Source: Firmicutes bacterium HGW-Firmicutes-7
GTDB lineage: Bacteria; Bacillota; Clostridia; Lachnospirales; Vallitaleaceae
Reading direction: 5' to 3'
Assembly (NCBI GenBank): GCA_002841375.1
Contig: PGZO01000020.1
Span: 1 to 64,000, forward strand
Length of the DNA: 64,000 bases
This document shows, in pieces, positions 1 to 8,856 of the stretch; positions within the stretch are counted from its first letter, which is position 1, and each line of letters begins with the position of its first letter. Below the pieces are notes generated by a model. That model was not told the origin of the DNA. It searched no databases and worked only from the letters and a program-made list of their open reading frames with translations. The position numbers were made by a program, and so were the translations under genes.

Positions 1-92
1 AAAATGCTAAGCGCATAAACGATATTCAAACACATTAATAATAACCGAATTGCACAAGTATCCAAATTTGGAGGATGTTTTGTTCACTTCGG

Positions 93-114
93 TTTTTTTA
101 GTTTTTACTTGACA
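93..114 (+). repeat. Junction motif, copy 1
   Basis: A T-run followed by AGTTTTTACTTGACA. The same sequence recurs at 3416-3436, and a diverged form lies at 11931-11953. In each case it abuts the interior of a helicase coding sequence; here it is joined just before the DEFHH motif of the SF2 helicase. It may be the end of a decayed mobile element or a recombination joint. The motif is AT-rich, so the significance is moderate. Confidence 0.4.
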
Positions 115-1929
115 CCGGCTGATGAATTCCATCATAGTGCTGCTGATTCTTATTTAAGCCTATTAGATTATTATAAGCCCAAAATTCTGCTTGGACTAAC
201 TGCAACACCTGAGAGGATGGATGGTAAGAATATACTTGAACATTTTGATGATCGTATTGCCTCTGAAATGAGATTGCCTGAGGCTATAGATCATAAATTG
301 TTGGCGCCATTTCACTATTTTTGTGTGGCTGATGATGTGGATTTGTCTACTATGAAATGGACAACGGGTGGCTATCAAATTAGTGAGTTATCTAGTTTAT
401 ATTTATTGAATCATGAACAACGTGTGAGAACGGTAGTTAATAGTATGAAGAGATATTTGACTGACATGGATGAAGTAAAGGGCTTAGGATTTTGTGTCAG
501 TATAGAGCATGCCGAGTACATGGCTAAATCATTTAATGAAAGAGGGATCCCTTCAATAGCAATAACTGGGACAACAAATAACACCATTCGTAAGCAAGCT
601 AAGAATCAACTTGTTAATGGTGATATTAAGATGATCTTTACTGTGGATGTCTATAACGAAGGTGTGGATATTTGTGAAATTAATACAGTGTTATTCTTGC
701 GTCCAACTCAAAGCTTGACAGTATTTTTGCAACAATTAGGGCGTGGACTTCGTCATGCTGAAAATAAAGATTGTTTGACGGTACTTGATTATGTAGGAAG
801 AGCCCATGATAAATATAATTATGAACAACGGTTTAGGGCATTGTTACACAAATCAAAAAGATCGGTTCGAGAAACAATTGAAGAGGAAACCTTAAGTTTA
901 CCGAGAGGTTGCCATCTGAAGATGGAGAAGTTGGCCAAAGATTATATATTAACCAATATCAAGAATGCTATTATAAATAAGAGTTCATTGATTAGTAGAA
1001 TTAGAACGTTCAAAACTGAGACAAGTTTGCCTCTTACATTAAGAAAATTCATAGAATATTACAACATTAATCTTGTGGATTTTTATGGCAGGCAATGTAA
1101 TAGAAGTTTATATTCTCTTAATTGTGATGCGTTCAATGTGAAAATGGACTCCAGTTATGATGTGAAAATGGTGAAACGTCTTAAGAACCTATTCTACTTA
1201 GACAGTCGAAAAATTCTTGAAGAAGGCATTCGTTTTTTTAGTCATAAAAGTCCGGATATTATAGACCCTAAAATAAGGGCAATCTATTATTATAGTTTTT
1301 ATAACGATTTACCAAAAAACGAGGGATTTAATAGCTTACTCGAGGGGCTAATAGATATACGTAATTCGAGTGACTACAGTGAAGAAATTGTAGAAATATT
1401 AAAATACAAGTATGATCATATAGATTTTGTTGATAAACATCAAACTATGAATGCTGAACGCCCTATTGATGTACATTGTACTTACACAACTAATCAAATC
1501 CTTGCAGGGGTAGGTTACTTCAATGAGGGGGCCATGCCAGCTTTTAGAGAAGGTGCCTTATATTTGGAAGAAAGTCATACAGACATATTCTTTATAACGC
1601 TTAACAAAAGTGACAAAGATTTTTCGGAAGCGACAATGTATGAAGATTATCCGCTGAACGAATCAAGATTCCATTGGCAGAGTCAAAACAAGATATCAGA
1701 TACAAGCCCTACTGCAATTAGATATATTAACCATAAAAAACTGGGTAATGATGTGTTATTGTTTGTGCGGGAATATAGGACTAAAGATGGCCATGCAAGT
1801 CCATTTTTATTTATGGGTAAAGCCCAGTATGTTCATCATTCTGGATCTAAGCCAGTCAGTTTTGTATGGGAATTAGAAGAAAAAATGCCAGCCAGGTTCT
1901 TGGAAGAGAATTTGAATTTAGCCAATTGA
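109..1929 (+). pseudogene. 5'-truncated SF2 DEAD/DEAH-type helicase
   Basis: The open frame encodes about 606 residues of a superfamily 2 helicase. It begins at motif II (DEFHH), followed by motif III-like LTATPERMDG, then the second RecA lobe with YNEGVDICEINTVLFLRPTQS and QQLGRGLRH (motifs V and VI). A long C-terminal region without recognisable motifs has the layout of helicases carrying a DUF3427-type tail. Motif I (Walker A) and everything N-terminal to it are absent; family members are usually well over 900 residues. The only usable start is a TTG inside a repeated junction sequence, and the frame reads upstream into non-homologous DNA until a stop near position 16. It is therefore a decapitated gene and cannot act as an ATP-driven helicase. 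Such helicases usually sit in defence or mobile islands. Confidence 0.75.
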
Positions 1930-2074
1930 TAAAGGTGATATCAATTGGGTATAAGAAAAACCTGGAGCTTAATAAACATTTAACAAAAAAATTATCACTC
2001 GTACAATAAATGTAATCGTCGGGTACTTGCATTGCTTAATGAGTAGGATTATAGAAAAAGGGGTGAAACTCAAT

Positions 2075-2479
2075 ATGAAGCAGTACGAAGTAACAGCAGC
2101 CATCATAATTGAAGCTGGAGAAATACTATGCATGCAACGCAACAAAGGAAAGTATGATTATGTATCCTTTAAATTTGAGTTCCCAGGTGGCAAGGTTGAA
2201 CCTGATGAAACTCTTGAGCAGGCATTATCTAGGGAATTGAAAGAAGAAATGGACATTACAATCTCAATTAAGCCTGAGCAGTTCTTTATGTCCGTACAAC
2301 ATCAATACCCAGATTTTTATATTACTATGCATAGTTATCTTTGTCCTATTGATAACAGAACCTTTACACGTAAAGAGCACCTCTCTCATGTGTGGCTCAA
2401 ACCTGATCAACTAAACACCCTTGATTGGGCTCCAGCAGACCTACCTATTGTGAGAAAGCTCATGGAGGAAATGAGATGA
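2075..2479 (+). CDS. NUDIX hydrolase (MutT-like)
   Basis: Predicted to hydrolyse a nucleoside diphosphate linked to another moiety, probably a (oxidised) nucleotide triphosphate as MutT does. The NUDIX box spans GGKVEPDETLEQ through RELKEEMD and keeps the catalytic REL-EE core. The usual Gly near the box end is Asp. At about 134 residues the length is typical of MutT-type enzymes. I chose the ATG at 2075 because GGGTGA lies 9 bases upstream and the protein then begins MKQYEVTAAIII, the first strand of the fold. An upstream in-frame start at 2027 has no ribosome site. The flanking genes do not suggest a specific substrate. Confidence 0.85.
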   Translation: MKQYEVTAAIIIEAGEILCMQRNKGKYDYVSFKFEFPGGKVEPDETLEQALSRELKEEMDITISIKPEQFFMSVQHQYPDFYITMHSYLCPIDNRTFTRKEHLSHVWLKPDQLNTLDWAPADLPIVRKLMEEMR

Positions 2480-2688
2480 GTGTACAAGGAGAACGTGCAA
2501 AAAGTCTTTACAGGGTTTATCAATTTTAACGGGGTTTCTTTAGAGGGAAATCGAGCAGCTCTAGATTATTGATTTCAAAAAACAATTTAATCCTTTTAAA
2601 GGGTGAAGACAAAACAGAGTCCATTACATCTTGTGCGTATTTCAAAGGCCAATATGAAAACTACCAAGATCAAATCATGTTATTTTTT

Positions 2689-2719
2689 TGTTTACGGATT
2701 ATATAATAATCCGTAAACA
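2689..2719. promoter_or_regulatory. Perfect palindrome over a -10 box (operator-like)
   Basis: Arms TGTTTACGGATTAT (2689-2702) and its exact reverse complement (2706-2719) are separated by ATA. The centre contains TATAAT at 2702-2707. It lies 17 bases upstream of the lipoprotein start and is not followed by a T-run, so it reads as a repressor operator rather than a terminator. The regulator is unknown. Confidence 0.6.
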
Positions 2720-2736
2720 TAGAAAGTGAGAAAAAA

Positions 2737-3369
2737 ATGAAAAGAAAAATTATTATACCAATTATTATGTTATTAATGATTGTTTCTGCATGTGCATCAA
2801 AGGATATATTAAAGAGAAAGGAATCTGTGGACAGCAAACAAATCGAGAGTGGAGATAGTGTGTCTGATTCACAAGTTGCTGAGCAAATTAGTGAAATTCA
2901 GCAGCTTGTTAAAATTGGTAGTAAAAAGGATGATGTAATTTTGGAGCTTTCTGATAAGTATGAGTCATTTGAACTATATAATCCAAGTGGAGATTCATAT
3001 AATGAAGCCTATCTGTTCGCACCAAAAAGCGAGCAACATTTGTTTGAAGTAAGAACAGGAGATAATTTTGATAATGGTTTAATTCATGGGAATATCGAAA
3101 AGATTGAAGGTGATTCATTTTGGATAGAGAATCATAATGAAGAAATGAGTATTGAATATAATATTTATAATGATCTAATTGCTTTCCGAAATTACTTTTT
3201 GAGTAGTAGAAAGATTGGAATGACTGTCAAGATTTTTTTTGATCAGGAAAATTTAGTTAGCCAAGTATGGATAGAATTTGTCTATGGTGAAAAAAATGCT
3301 ATTCATTCCTTGCATTTGAGCCAAGATGGTAGAATTGTTTTAAAATTAGAGGATAATATAACATATTGA
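2737..3369 (+). CDS. Predicted lipoprotein of unknown function
   Basis: 210 residues. The N-terminus (MKRKIIIPIIMLLMIVSAC) is a lipoprotein signal peptide with lipobox VSAC and lipidated Cys19. The mature protein is hydrophilic and acidic, first a linker of about 40 residues and then a beta-rich stretch. The stretch IHGNIEKIEGDSFWIE could be an OB-like or small beta-barrel domain; that is a visual impression only. The start is supported by AAAGTGAG shortly upstream. A perfect palindrome on the promoter suggests regulated expression, and a weak terminator follows. I do not recognise the family. It should be anchored on the outer face of the membrane. Confidence 0.7.
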   Translation: MKRKIIIPIIMLLMIVSACASKDILKRKESVDSKQIESGDSVSDSQVAEQISEIQQLVKIGSKKDDVILELSDKYESFELYNPSGDSYNEAYLFAPKSEQHLFEVRTGDNFDNGLIHGNIEKIEGDSFWIENHNEEMSIEYNIYNDLIAFRNYFLSSRKIGMTVKIFFDQENLVSQVWIEFVYGEKNAIHSLHLSQDGRIVLKLEDNITY

Positions 3370-3385
3370 TATAAAAAACGGATAG

Positions 3386-3421
3386 AGCTATTTGCGATAT
3401 ATTATTGTGAATAGCTTTTTT
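3386..3421 (+). terminator. Weak Rho-independent terminator
   Basis: AGCTATT (3386-3392) pairs with AATAGCT (3410-3416) and is followed by a run of T. The stem is only 7 bp. It lies 17 bases after the stop of the lipoprotein gene. Its T-run merges with the junction motif copy at 3416-3436. Confidence 0.5.
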
Positions 3422-3436
3422 AGTTTTTACTTGACA
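3416..3436 (+). repeat. Junction motif, copy 2
   Basis: T-run plus AGTTTTTACTTGACA, identical to copy 1 over 21 bases. It is followed within a few bases by a TCTGATGAAG segment that opens a helicase remnant (DEASQ). Copy 1 likewise precedes GCTGATGAAT (DEFHH). Confidence 0.4.
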
Positions 3437-3439
3437 TAG

Positions 3440-3535
3440 TCTGATGAAGCTTCACAGGTAGATCTATTAACAGGAATGCTTCCGTTTTCTTGTTCTAACA
3501 AGGTGGTGATTGTTAGAGACACGATGCAGTTATAA
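3440..3535 (+). pseudogene. Remnant of a DNA2/Upf1-type SF1 helicase
   Basis: A 31-codon open stretch reads SDEASQVDLLTGMLPFSC, then SNKVVIVRDTMQL and a stop. DEASQVD is motif II of the AAA_11/AAA_12 (Upf1/DNA2-like) helicases, and VIVxDxxQL is their motif III region. Nothing before it (an in-frame TAG directly upstream) or after it continues the gene. It is a decayed fragment with no function as a protein. Confidence 0.6.
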
Positions 3536-3639
3536 ATTGTCGTATCAAACAACGACCGTAAGCGAGCAATAGAAGTAGGGGTTCAAATTAATATTGAAGA
3601 GCCTAAGGATCAATGAACTTGTTGCAATAGAAATCAATG

Positions 3640-3665
3640 GCATTGTTTGCCAAATATGTGTTACT
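3640..3665 (+). repeat. Short repeat shared with 12053-12078
   Basis: GCATTGTTTGCCAAATATGT and the following bases match the segment around 12053-12078 (GCATTGTTTGCCACATATGT) with very few differences. In both places it lies 150-250 bases after a junction motif and a helicase remnant. The two loci may therefore be decayed copies of one ancestral segment. The IS21 element is inserted about 30 bases after this copy. Confidence 0.45.
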
Positions 3666-3761
3666 ATTGTGATGGATGCGTTAATATATAGATTATTGTA
3701 TATGTCAAGCGAAAAGTCGGCCATCCGCTCATTGAATTCTAGTCCACTTTTATTAAAAAAT

Positions 3762-4502
3762 TTAGCCCTTTCGAGCTAGTGTTTCTCTAAGCCGATATGA
3801 TTCGCCTTGCATATTTACGATATGAGCCTTATGCGTAAGTCGATCTACCATAGCACTAGTGATTACTGGATCACCAAATATCTCATCCCATCTGTCAAAA
3901 GCTAGGTTGGTAGTGATAATAATAGATTTTCTTGAAGCTCTAAGTGACAGGTTGGTAAATAATAATTCGGATCCCTGTTTATCAAAAGAGATGTATCCGA
4001 GTTCGTCTGCAATTACAAGGTCATACTTTTCGAAGCGTCTCTCAAAGTATGTTAGCGTTTTTTGACTTTTACACTCTTTGAGTTGTGTTATGAGTAATGG
4101 TACTGTTGTATATAGAACTTTATATCCTTGGATACATGCTTTGATACCAAGCCCTATACTAATATGTGTTTTTCCCGTGCCAGGATTACCAGATAAGATA
4201 ATATTTTGTCCTTTTTCTATAAAGTCTAGTGTGTTGAATAAGGGCAACTTATCCTGAACACCTTCTGGTAAATAAGGAATCTCTAAGTCATCTAGATATT
4301 TCTTATACGGAAATTTTGCATTGCGTATGCGACAGTCAACTGCTCGTTGATCTTTCATGTCGATTTCTTTTTCTAGTATCTTATGTAGGAAATCTTCATA
4401 ATCCTTGGCATCATTTATGGTATCTTCGAAGGTATCCAGTATGCCTTTAAGCTTTAGAATGCGGCAATATTCTTTGATTTCTTCATTCAGTTTTACATTC
4501 AT
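3762..4502 (-). CDS. istB: IS21-family helper ATPase IstB
   Basis: 246 residues, normal length for IstB. A AAA+ P-loop GNPGTGKT lies at residues 105-112 and a Walker B VIADELG near 163-169. An arginine-rich region follows with the IstB end motif DRLTHKAHIVNM. In IS21 transposition IstB assembles on target DNA, selects the site and stimulates the IstA transposase. The start ATG overlaps the istA stop (TAATG), the usual coupling in this family. The last codons run into the left inverted repeat. Confidence 0.95.
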   Translation of the reverse strand: MNVKLNEEIKEYCRILKLKGILDTFEDTINDAKDYEDFLHKILEKEIDMKDQRAVDCRIRNAKFPYKKYLDDLEIPYLPEGVQDKLPLFNTLDFIEKGQNIILSGNPGTGKTHISIGLGIKACIQGYKVLYTTVPLLITQLKECKSQKTLTYFERRFEKYDLVIADELGYISFDKQGSELLFTNLSLRASRKSIIITTNLAFDRWDEIFGDPVITSAMVDRLTHKAHIVNMQGESYRLRETLARKG

Positions 4503-6079
4503 TATACAGCCTCCTTATGTTTATCGATTGTGCTAATTTCACCTAATTGATTGTACTGAGATAATGTCTGCTTGGATTTTAAAGACAGTTCATCAGTATA
4601 GAAGCTTACCTTACCAGCTTCCTGTTCTTTGGTATGATCACAGATGGATCTAACTTTATCCGAGCTCATATCAAGTGGTGAAATTTGTTCCAACCGTTTT
4701 AAGGCTGCATCAACTGCATCGACACCTTTTTCATAGATTATTTCAAGGACCTCTAGAAATATCTTGGCATCTTTGTTATAATAACATTCGTAGATGTTCT
4801 TAATCTTGGTGTCCGCTTGTAGCATTGCTGTGCTATTTGTTAGGGCACCTGGTTTTTTATAGAGAGTTTTTAAGTAGTGCTTTAAATCTATTGTCCATGT
4901 ATGGAGCTTATAGCTTCTATCATGAGTAGCCATAATAGCTTTATCATAATATAAATGAATTTTGCTAGTATATATTTTAGCAAGAAGCATTTGGCCTACT
5001 AGATTATCGGGCACTGAATAATGGTTTTGATTAATAACTACAGTTGAATACTTATCAACTCGATATTCCTTGGTTATGCAGCTTTCAAATAGGGGTAACC
5101 TCGGGTTAAGGTGTTTTCTTTCTTCATCGAATTCATCTATTGGAATGCGACCATCTGAAATGGGTCTACTATTCATTTTAAAACAGGCTTCTAAAAGATA
5201 ATGGTTTGCGTCAGCAAGTGTATCAAATTTCTCTGTTATCTTAAAGGCCTTACGGCGAACGAACTCAACACTGCGCTCAACATGTCCTTTCTCATTACCC
5301 GAGGCTATGTTGCAAAATCGAAAGTTCATGCCGTAATAGACTGATAGCTCTAAAAGAGCTTTTGTAGGTTCTTTCTCATTAATGCCTACAAACCGTTTTA
5401 CAGCGACTCTCATGTTGTCATAGACCATGGTTTTGTATGAGCCACCACAATGATCAAAGAATACTGCATGTGCTTCTTGAAATGCTGGTGTATCTTGAGC
5501 TTTGAAAAGCATTGCAAACCTATAGTTACTTTTAGCAGGTGTAAAAACGGCCATTTGATATGCTTTAAATCCTTCGCCTCCTATATCAAGTTTAACTTCG
5601 CCCCAGTCGAATTCGCAGATTTCTCCTGGCATATACTCTTGTCTGATGAAGGCTTCCTTATGTTTATCTTCAAGGCGATTAATCAAACGATTGATGGTAG
5701 AATAACCGATGCAATAACCTTGATCTAAAAGTTCTTCATGAATATCTAGTTTAGTTAATACCTGTTTGTGGCGTCCAGCAGCTCGCTTTTTACGATTGAT
5801 ATCAAGATATCCTTCAACAGCTTGGATTATATCAGCGGTTAATTTTGTAGGTTTACGATTTGATGAATCGTACTTAGGTTCTTCAATAAAAGTAGCAATG
5901 ATTTCTCTCCTGTTAGTATCAGGTTTCATTTCCAAAAGTTCATTTTTTAGTTCCATATATTCAGAAAGATACTTGCGTACAGTGTCCCGACCAATGGACT
6001 CCGATCTAGCAATAGCGCGCTGGCTCATTCCATCCATGTACTTTAAAATGACCTGTTGCTTTTTGCTCAATGTAATCAA
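4502..6079 (-). CDS. istA: IS21-family transposase IstA (DDE)
   Basis: 525 residues with the IS21 layout. An N-terminal helix-turn-helix (about residues 10-40) is followed by a second DNA-binding segment and the integrase-like core. Core residues visible are D158 in FDWGEV, D221 in VYDNMR and E268 in GHVER. A beta-barrel-like C-terminal domain follows. It cuts and joins the element ends together with IstB. No frameshift or internal stop is seen. A GAGTTG purine stretch lies just upstream of the ATG. Confidence 0.95.
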   Translation of the reverse strand: MITLSKKQQVILKYMDGMSQRAIARSESIGRDTVRKYLSEYMELKNELLEMKPDTNRREIIATFIEEPKYDSSNRKPTKLTADIIQAVEGYLDINRKKRAAGRHKQVLTKLDIHEELLDQGYCIGYSTINRLINRLEDKHKEAFIRQEYMPGEICEFDWGEVKLDIGGEGFKAYQMAVFTPAKSNYRFAMLFKAQDTPAFQEAHAVFFDHCGGSYKTMVYDNMRVAVKRFVGINEKEPTKALLELSVYYGMNFRFCNIASGNEKGHVERSVEFVRRKAFKITEKFDTLADANHYLLEACFKMNSRPISDGRIPIDEFDEERKHLNPRLPLFESCITKEYRVDKYSTVVINQNHYSVPDNLVGQMLLAKIYTSKIHLYYDKAIMATHDRSYKLHTWTIDLKHYLKTLYKKPGALTNSTAMLQADTKIKNIYECYYNKDAKIFLEVLEIIYEKGVDAVDAALKRLEQISPLDMSSDKVRSICDHTKEQEAGKVSFYTDELSLKSKQTLSQYNQLGEISTIDKHKEAV

Positions 6080-6270
6080 CTCCTTATCCTCCCCTTAGCG
6101 TATTACTAAGAGGATACTATAAATTTATAAGAAGTGGTATAGTTTTCAATGAGCGCTTGGCCTAGTTTTAGATTACCATATACAATTATCTTATCGGCAG
6201 AAAATCAATAAATTGCCGCTAAGATGCTAGGCTTATTGAAGATTTATAAATTAACTAGGGGGATATAAAA

Positions 6271-7113
6271 ATGAATCAAACTTACGTCTATCGTAAACAC
6301 CTAAGAGCGTCATTTAAACATATGATGCTTATGGAATTAATAATACTTTTGGTAATTTCTATAATGTTGTTCGGACTCATTATTACTGGAGGTCAGAAAC
6401 TGGATCGTATCGGATTAATCGTTTTTTGCTTTGTTATGTTGATCGTGTTTCTATTCATATCACTAGAGATGGTACTGATCTATTTACTTTTATTAAAACG
6501 CTATAAATTAATCAGTATAACGTTGACCGATGATGCTATTGAGTATACGAATTTTAAGGGAAAGATTATTATTCCATATGAAGACATTGAGAGACTAGAA
6601 TTTCCGTCCATTAAGTATACAGGTGGTTGGACGAAAATCATCTATAAAGGCGGTAATATTCGAGTGACGGTAGTACTGGAACATGTTGGAGATTTTATCT
6701 GTAAGCTGAAGGAAAAGCTGAATACGAGAGAAATGGCACATGTTTACAATGAAAAGCAATTGTTTTCGTTCTATAAAACGGCAGTGTATTCCGATGAAAG
6801 CTGGGAGCGATTGTACCATAACTTTAAATTTCAGCTTGCAACACACTATCTATGTATCATACTTACAATCATGATACGTCTGTTCTATTGGAATTCGAGT
6901 TTCAACAAACCTCTTATATTTGGAAGTCTGGGGATACCTCTATTGGGTTATTTGGTTAGTGAAATTATCATTGGGGTTAAAGTCAAGAAGCGTGTTGAAA
7001 GAGAAAAACTAAGATTATTGCCAAGAAATCCCGATTTTGAACGGAAGGTATTCAAAATCTCTATGATTGTATTTTCTGTTGGATATCTTCTAATTCTCCT
7101 TATAATACGATGA
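6271..7113 (+). CDS. Membrane protein with PH-like/YcxB-type domain
   Basis: 280 residues. Two N-terminal membrane helices (about 19-38 and 47-75) precede a soluble beta-rich segment with ITLTDDAIEYTNFKGKIIIPYEDIERLEF. That is the pattern of bacterial PH-like domains in YcxB-type proteins. Further hydrophobic helices lie near 190-235 and 258-279, and the C-terminus is basic. It starts at ATG 6271 behind AGGGGGA. It directly follows the IS21 right end and precedes an ECF sigma gene by about 260 bases. Function unknown; a role in envelope stress is only a guess from the neighbour. Confidence 0.65.
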   Translation: MNQTYVYRKHLRASFKHMMLMELIILLVISIMLFGLIITGGQKLDRIGLIVFCFVMLIVFLFISLEMVLIYLLLLKRYKLISITLTDDAIEYTNFKGKIIIPYEDIERLEFPSIKYTGGWTKIIYKGGNIRVTVVLEHVGDFICKLKEKLNTREMAHVYNEKQLFSFYKTAVYSDESWERLYHNFKFQLATHYLCIILTIMIRLFYWNSSFNKPLIFGSLGIPLLGYLVSEIIIGVKVKKRVEREKLRLLPRNPDFERKVFKISMIVFSVGYLLILLIIR

Positions 7114-7370
7114 AGCATAACATTTTGACTGTGGATAATGTGCTGATTAAAAAAGAAGGTGGATATGTGAAGGAGATTGACAAATGAAATATAATATTAC
7201 AGTTTAACCTAACGAAGGAAGTCATACACGGCTTTAAGTAGAAGAAAAAAATATGCTGGATATTTGTCAACGATTACTTGACACAATCGCCGTTTTTCAG
7301 ATGTATGAGTATTTTGTGGATTAGATTATAATGAGTTCATATAAATAAGGAAGATGATGGAGGGGAAGTT

Positions 7371-7928
7371 ATGCTTATATTTTTGAATGTCATTGATCAC
7401 GAGATTATACGTAATCATTTAGAAAAAATTTACCATTACTACAGCAAGGATCTGTGGTATATAGCCAATGATATATTGAATGATCCCTATGAGGCTGAAG
7501 ATGTAGTTCAGGTCGCACTAATAAAAATTTCTGACTATCTGGATGAACAATCGGACGTAAGGTGTAACAAAACCAAGGGTCTCATTGTTATAATAGTTAG
7601 AAATTTATCTATCAACATATACAATCAAAGAAAGCGTAGAGCAACAATCAATATTGATGAACTAGATGAAGTGATTCAGGATGAGACAAATGTCAGTCCT
7701 GAACTAAATGTTTTACGGTTAGATCAGAGCCGTCAAATAGCAAAGCATCTTTCAAAAATCAACAAGAGGTATGCTGATATATTGACGCTGAAATATACAT
7801 ATGAGTATACGGATCAGGAAATTGCAGGCATTTTATGTATCAGTGAAGGGAATGTAAGGACGAGATTAGCAAGAGCAAAGAAAGCACTTGAGAAAGTTCT
7901 AGGAGGTGAATATTATGAGTGGGCATAA
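7371..7928 (+). CDS. ECF-type RNA polymerase sigma factor
   Basis: 185 residues with sigma region 2 (YSKDLWYIANDILNDPYEAEDVVQ, split here for reading) and region 4 (YADILTLKYTYEYTDQEIAGIL, then ISEGNVRTRLARAKKAL, a helix-turn-helix). This is the standard small ECF layout without region 3. The ATG at 7371 follows GGAGGGG. The 3' end overlaps the next gene, a membrane-anchored anti-sigma candidate, by 14 bases, so the two are translationally coupled. It would direct polymerase to stress or envelope genes when released by the partner. The target promoter is not evident. Confidence 0.9.
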   Translation: MLIFLNVIDHEIIRNHLEKIYHYYSKDLWYIANDILNDPYEAEDVVQVALIKISDYLDEQSDVRCNKTKGLIVIIVRNLSINIYNQRKRRATINIDELDEVIQDETNVSPELNVLRLDQSRQIAKHLSKINKRYADILTLKYTYEYTDQEIAGILCISEGNVRTRLARAKKALEKVLGGEYYEWA

Positions 7929-8655
7929 CGAAAGAACAGGAAGAAAAGATGTGATGGAAGCCTACTATAAGTTGATTGGAGAAGCGCATATTGAAAATGT
8001 TATTGATGAATTGGAAGCAAAACGTGATGAAATTGATAAAGTAATGGTTCCGGAATCTCTTGATAACTGGTTTCAAATCTATAAAAAGAAAAAAGAGCGA
8101 GATAATCTCAGACATAAGCAGATGAATATGATGAAAAAACTGTCATCGAGAGTAGCAGTTTTTGTATTAATATTGATTGCCTCGATGACTGTAGCCACCT
8201 TATCCGTTGAAGCATTCAGAGTTCAGGTGTTAAACTTTCTTTTGGAAAGAAAGGACAGTTATACAGAAGTAAAGGTAAAAGAGGATGTTGGTAGTCAGAC
8301 AGTTCTTAATCTTGAAGTCGATAGTTATTATTATCCCACTTATTTGCCAAAAGGTTATTATTATGAAAACTATTCGGTAACTGGTAATAGTTTAGAGAGT
8401 ATAGTCATTCATTATACAAATGGAACGGAAGTCATAACATTTGACCAAGTAAAAAACGGTGCAGACTATCAATTGGATACAGAAGTTGCGACAATTAGTG
8501 AGATTGCTATTGGAGATGGTAGTGGTCAATTAATCAGGAAAGAAAATCAAACTATCTTATTTTGGTACAATAATGAGAACAGTTTTTTCATCAAAGGGAA
8601 TTTACCAGCCAATGAGTTTATAAGAATGGCAGAAAGCCTCGAAAGAAATAATTAA
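7915..8655 (+). CDS. Anti-sigma factor, single-pass, DUF4367-like
   Basis: About 246 residues. A charged cytoplasmic N-terminal portion of about 75 residues is followed by one membrane helix (VAVFVLILIASMTVATLSV, near residues 77-95). The extracytoplasmic domain contains YYPTYLPKGYYYENYSV and ends SFFIKGNLPANEFIRMAESL, the pattern of DUF4367/DUF4179-type anti-sigma proteins. I start it at ATG 7915, eight bases after AGGAGG, rather than the GTG at 7906 that lies inside that ribosome site. It overlaps the sigma gene and likely holds that sigma inactive at the membrane. Confidence 0.8.
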   Translation: MSGHNERTGRKDVMEAYYKLIGEAHIENVIDELEAKRDEIDKVMVPESLDNWFQIYKKKKERDNLRHKQMNMMKKLSSRVAVFVLILIASMTVATLSVEAFRVQVLNFLLERKDSYTEVKVKEDVGSQTVLNLEVDSYYYPTYLPKGYYYENYSVTGNSLESIVIHYTNGTEVITFDQVKNGADYQLDTEVATISEIAIGDGSGQLIRKENQTILFWYNNENSFFIKGNLPANEFIRMAESLERNN

Positions 8656-8723
8656 AAACTTTTGGAAAAGTGTAACAAATCATCTTGCTTCATTGTTATA
8701 TATAGTGAAGGGAGGTGATTTTT

Positions 8724-8825
8724 ATGTTGAGTGGTTTAAAGAGAGTTTTATCAGGATTTCTTGTTTTAACGATATTATTCTCTATAAGTTTTACATACCC
8801 ATATTATAGTATTAAATCATGGTAA
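8724..8825 (+). CDS. 33-residue hydrophobic peptide
   Basis: A short ORF with a near-ideal ribosome site (GGGAGGTGATTTTT then ATG). The product starts with a basic patch (MLSGLKRVLS), has one hydrophobic helix (GFLVLTILFSISFT) and ends with an aromatic tail YPYYSIKSW. It could be a secreted or membrane micropeptide, or the broken N-terminus of the following membrane protein, whose frame is open over the last 12 codons of this ORF. A 12-A run begins immediately after the stop. Too short to assign by similarity. Confidence 0.5.
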   Translation: MLSGLKRVLSGFLVLTILFSISFTYPYYSIKSW

Positions 8826-8856
8826 AAAAAAAAAATATGGTAGAATAAATTCTAAT

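Larger units (their letters stand above)
3697..6184 (-). mobile_element. Complete IS21-family insertion sequence
   Basis: A 2488-bp element carrying istA and istB on the minus strand. The ends begin TGTATATG and finish with its complement CATATACA. After a variable stretch both ends share GGCCA, CGCTCATTGAA, CCACTT and a terminal AAATTT block, giving imperfect inverted repeats of about 65 bp (3697-3763 and 6121-6184). The flanks carry the same 5 bases, ATTAT (3692-3696 and 6185-6189), a target-site duplication within the IS21 range. Both ORFs are intact and overlap as TAATG, so the element looks recent and potentially active. It sits in already decayed accessory DNA. Confidence 0.9.

Noticed and set aside
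3594-3779. 61-codon plus-strand ORF crossing the left IS21 end
   Set aside because: It runs from host debris into the inverted repeat of the insertion sequence and lacks a ribosome site.
7279-7300. Fourth junction-motif copy (TTACTTGACACAATC)
   Set aside because: Only the TTGACA portion matches and no helicase fragment follows; more likely a chance -35-like sequence.
8824-8835. 12-A run as a phase-variation switch joining the 33-residue ORF to the next frame
   Set aside because: The run starts after the TAA of the short ORF, so slippage in it cannot bypass the stop.
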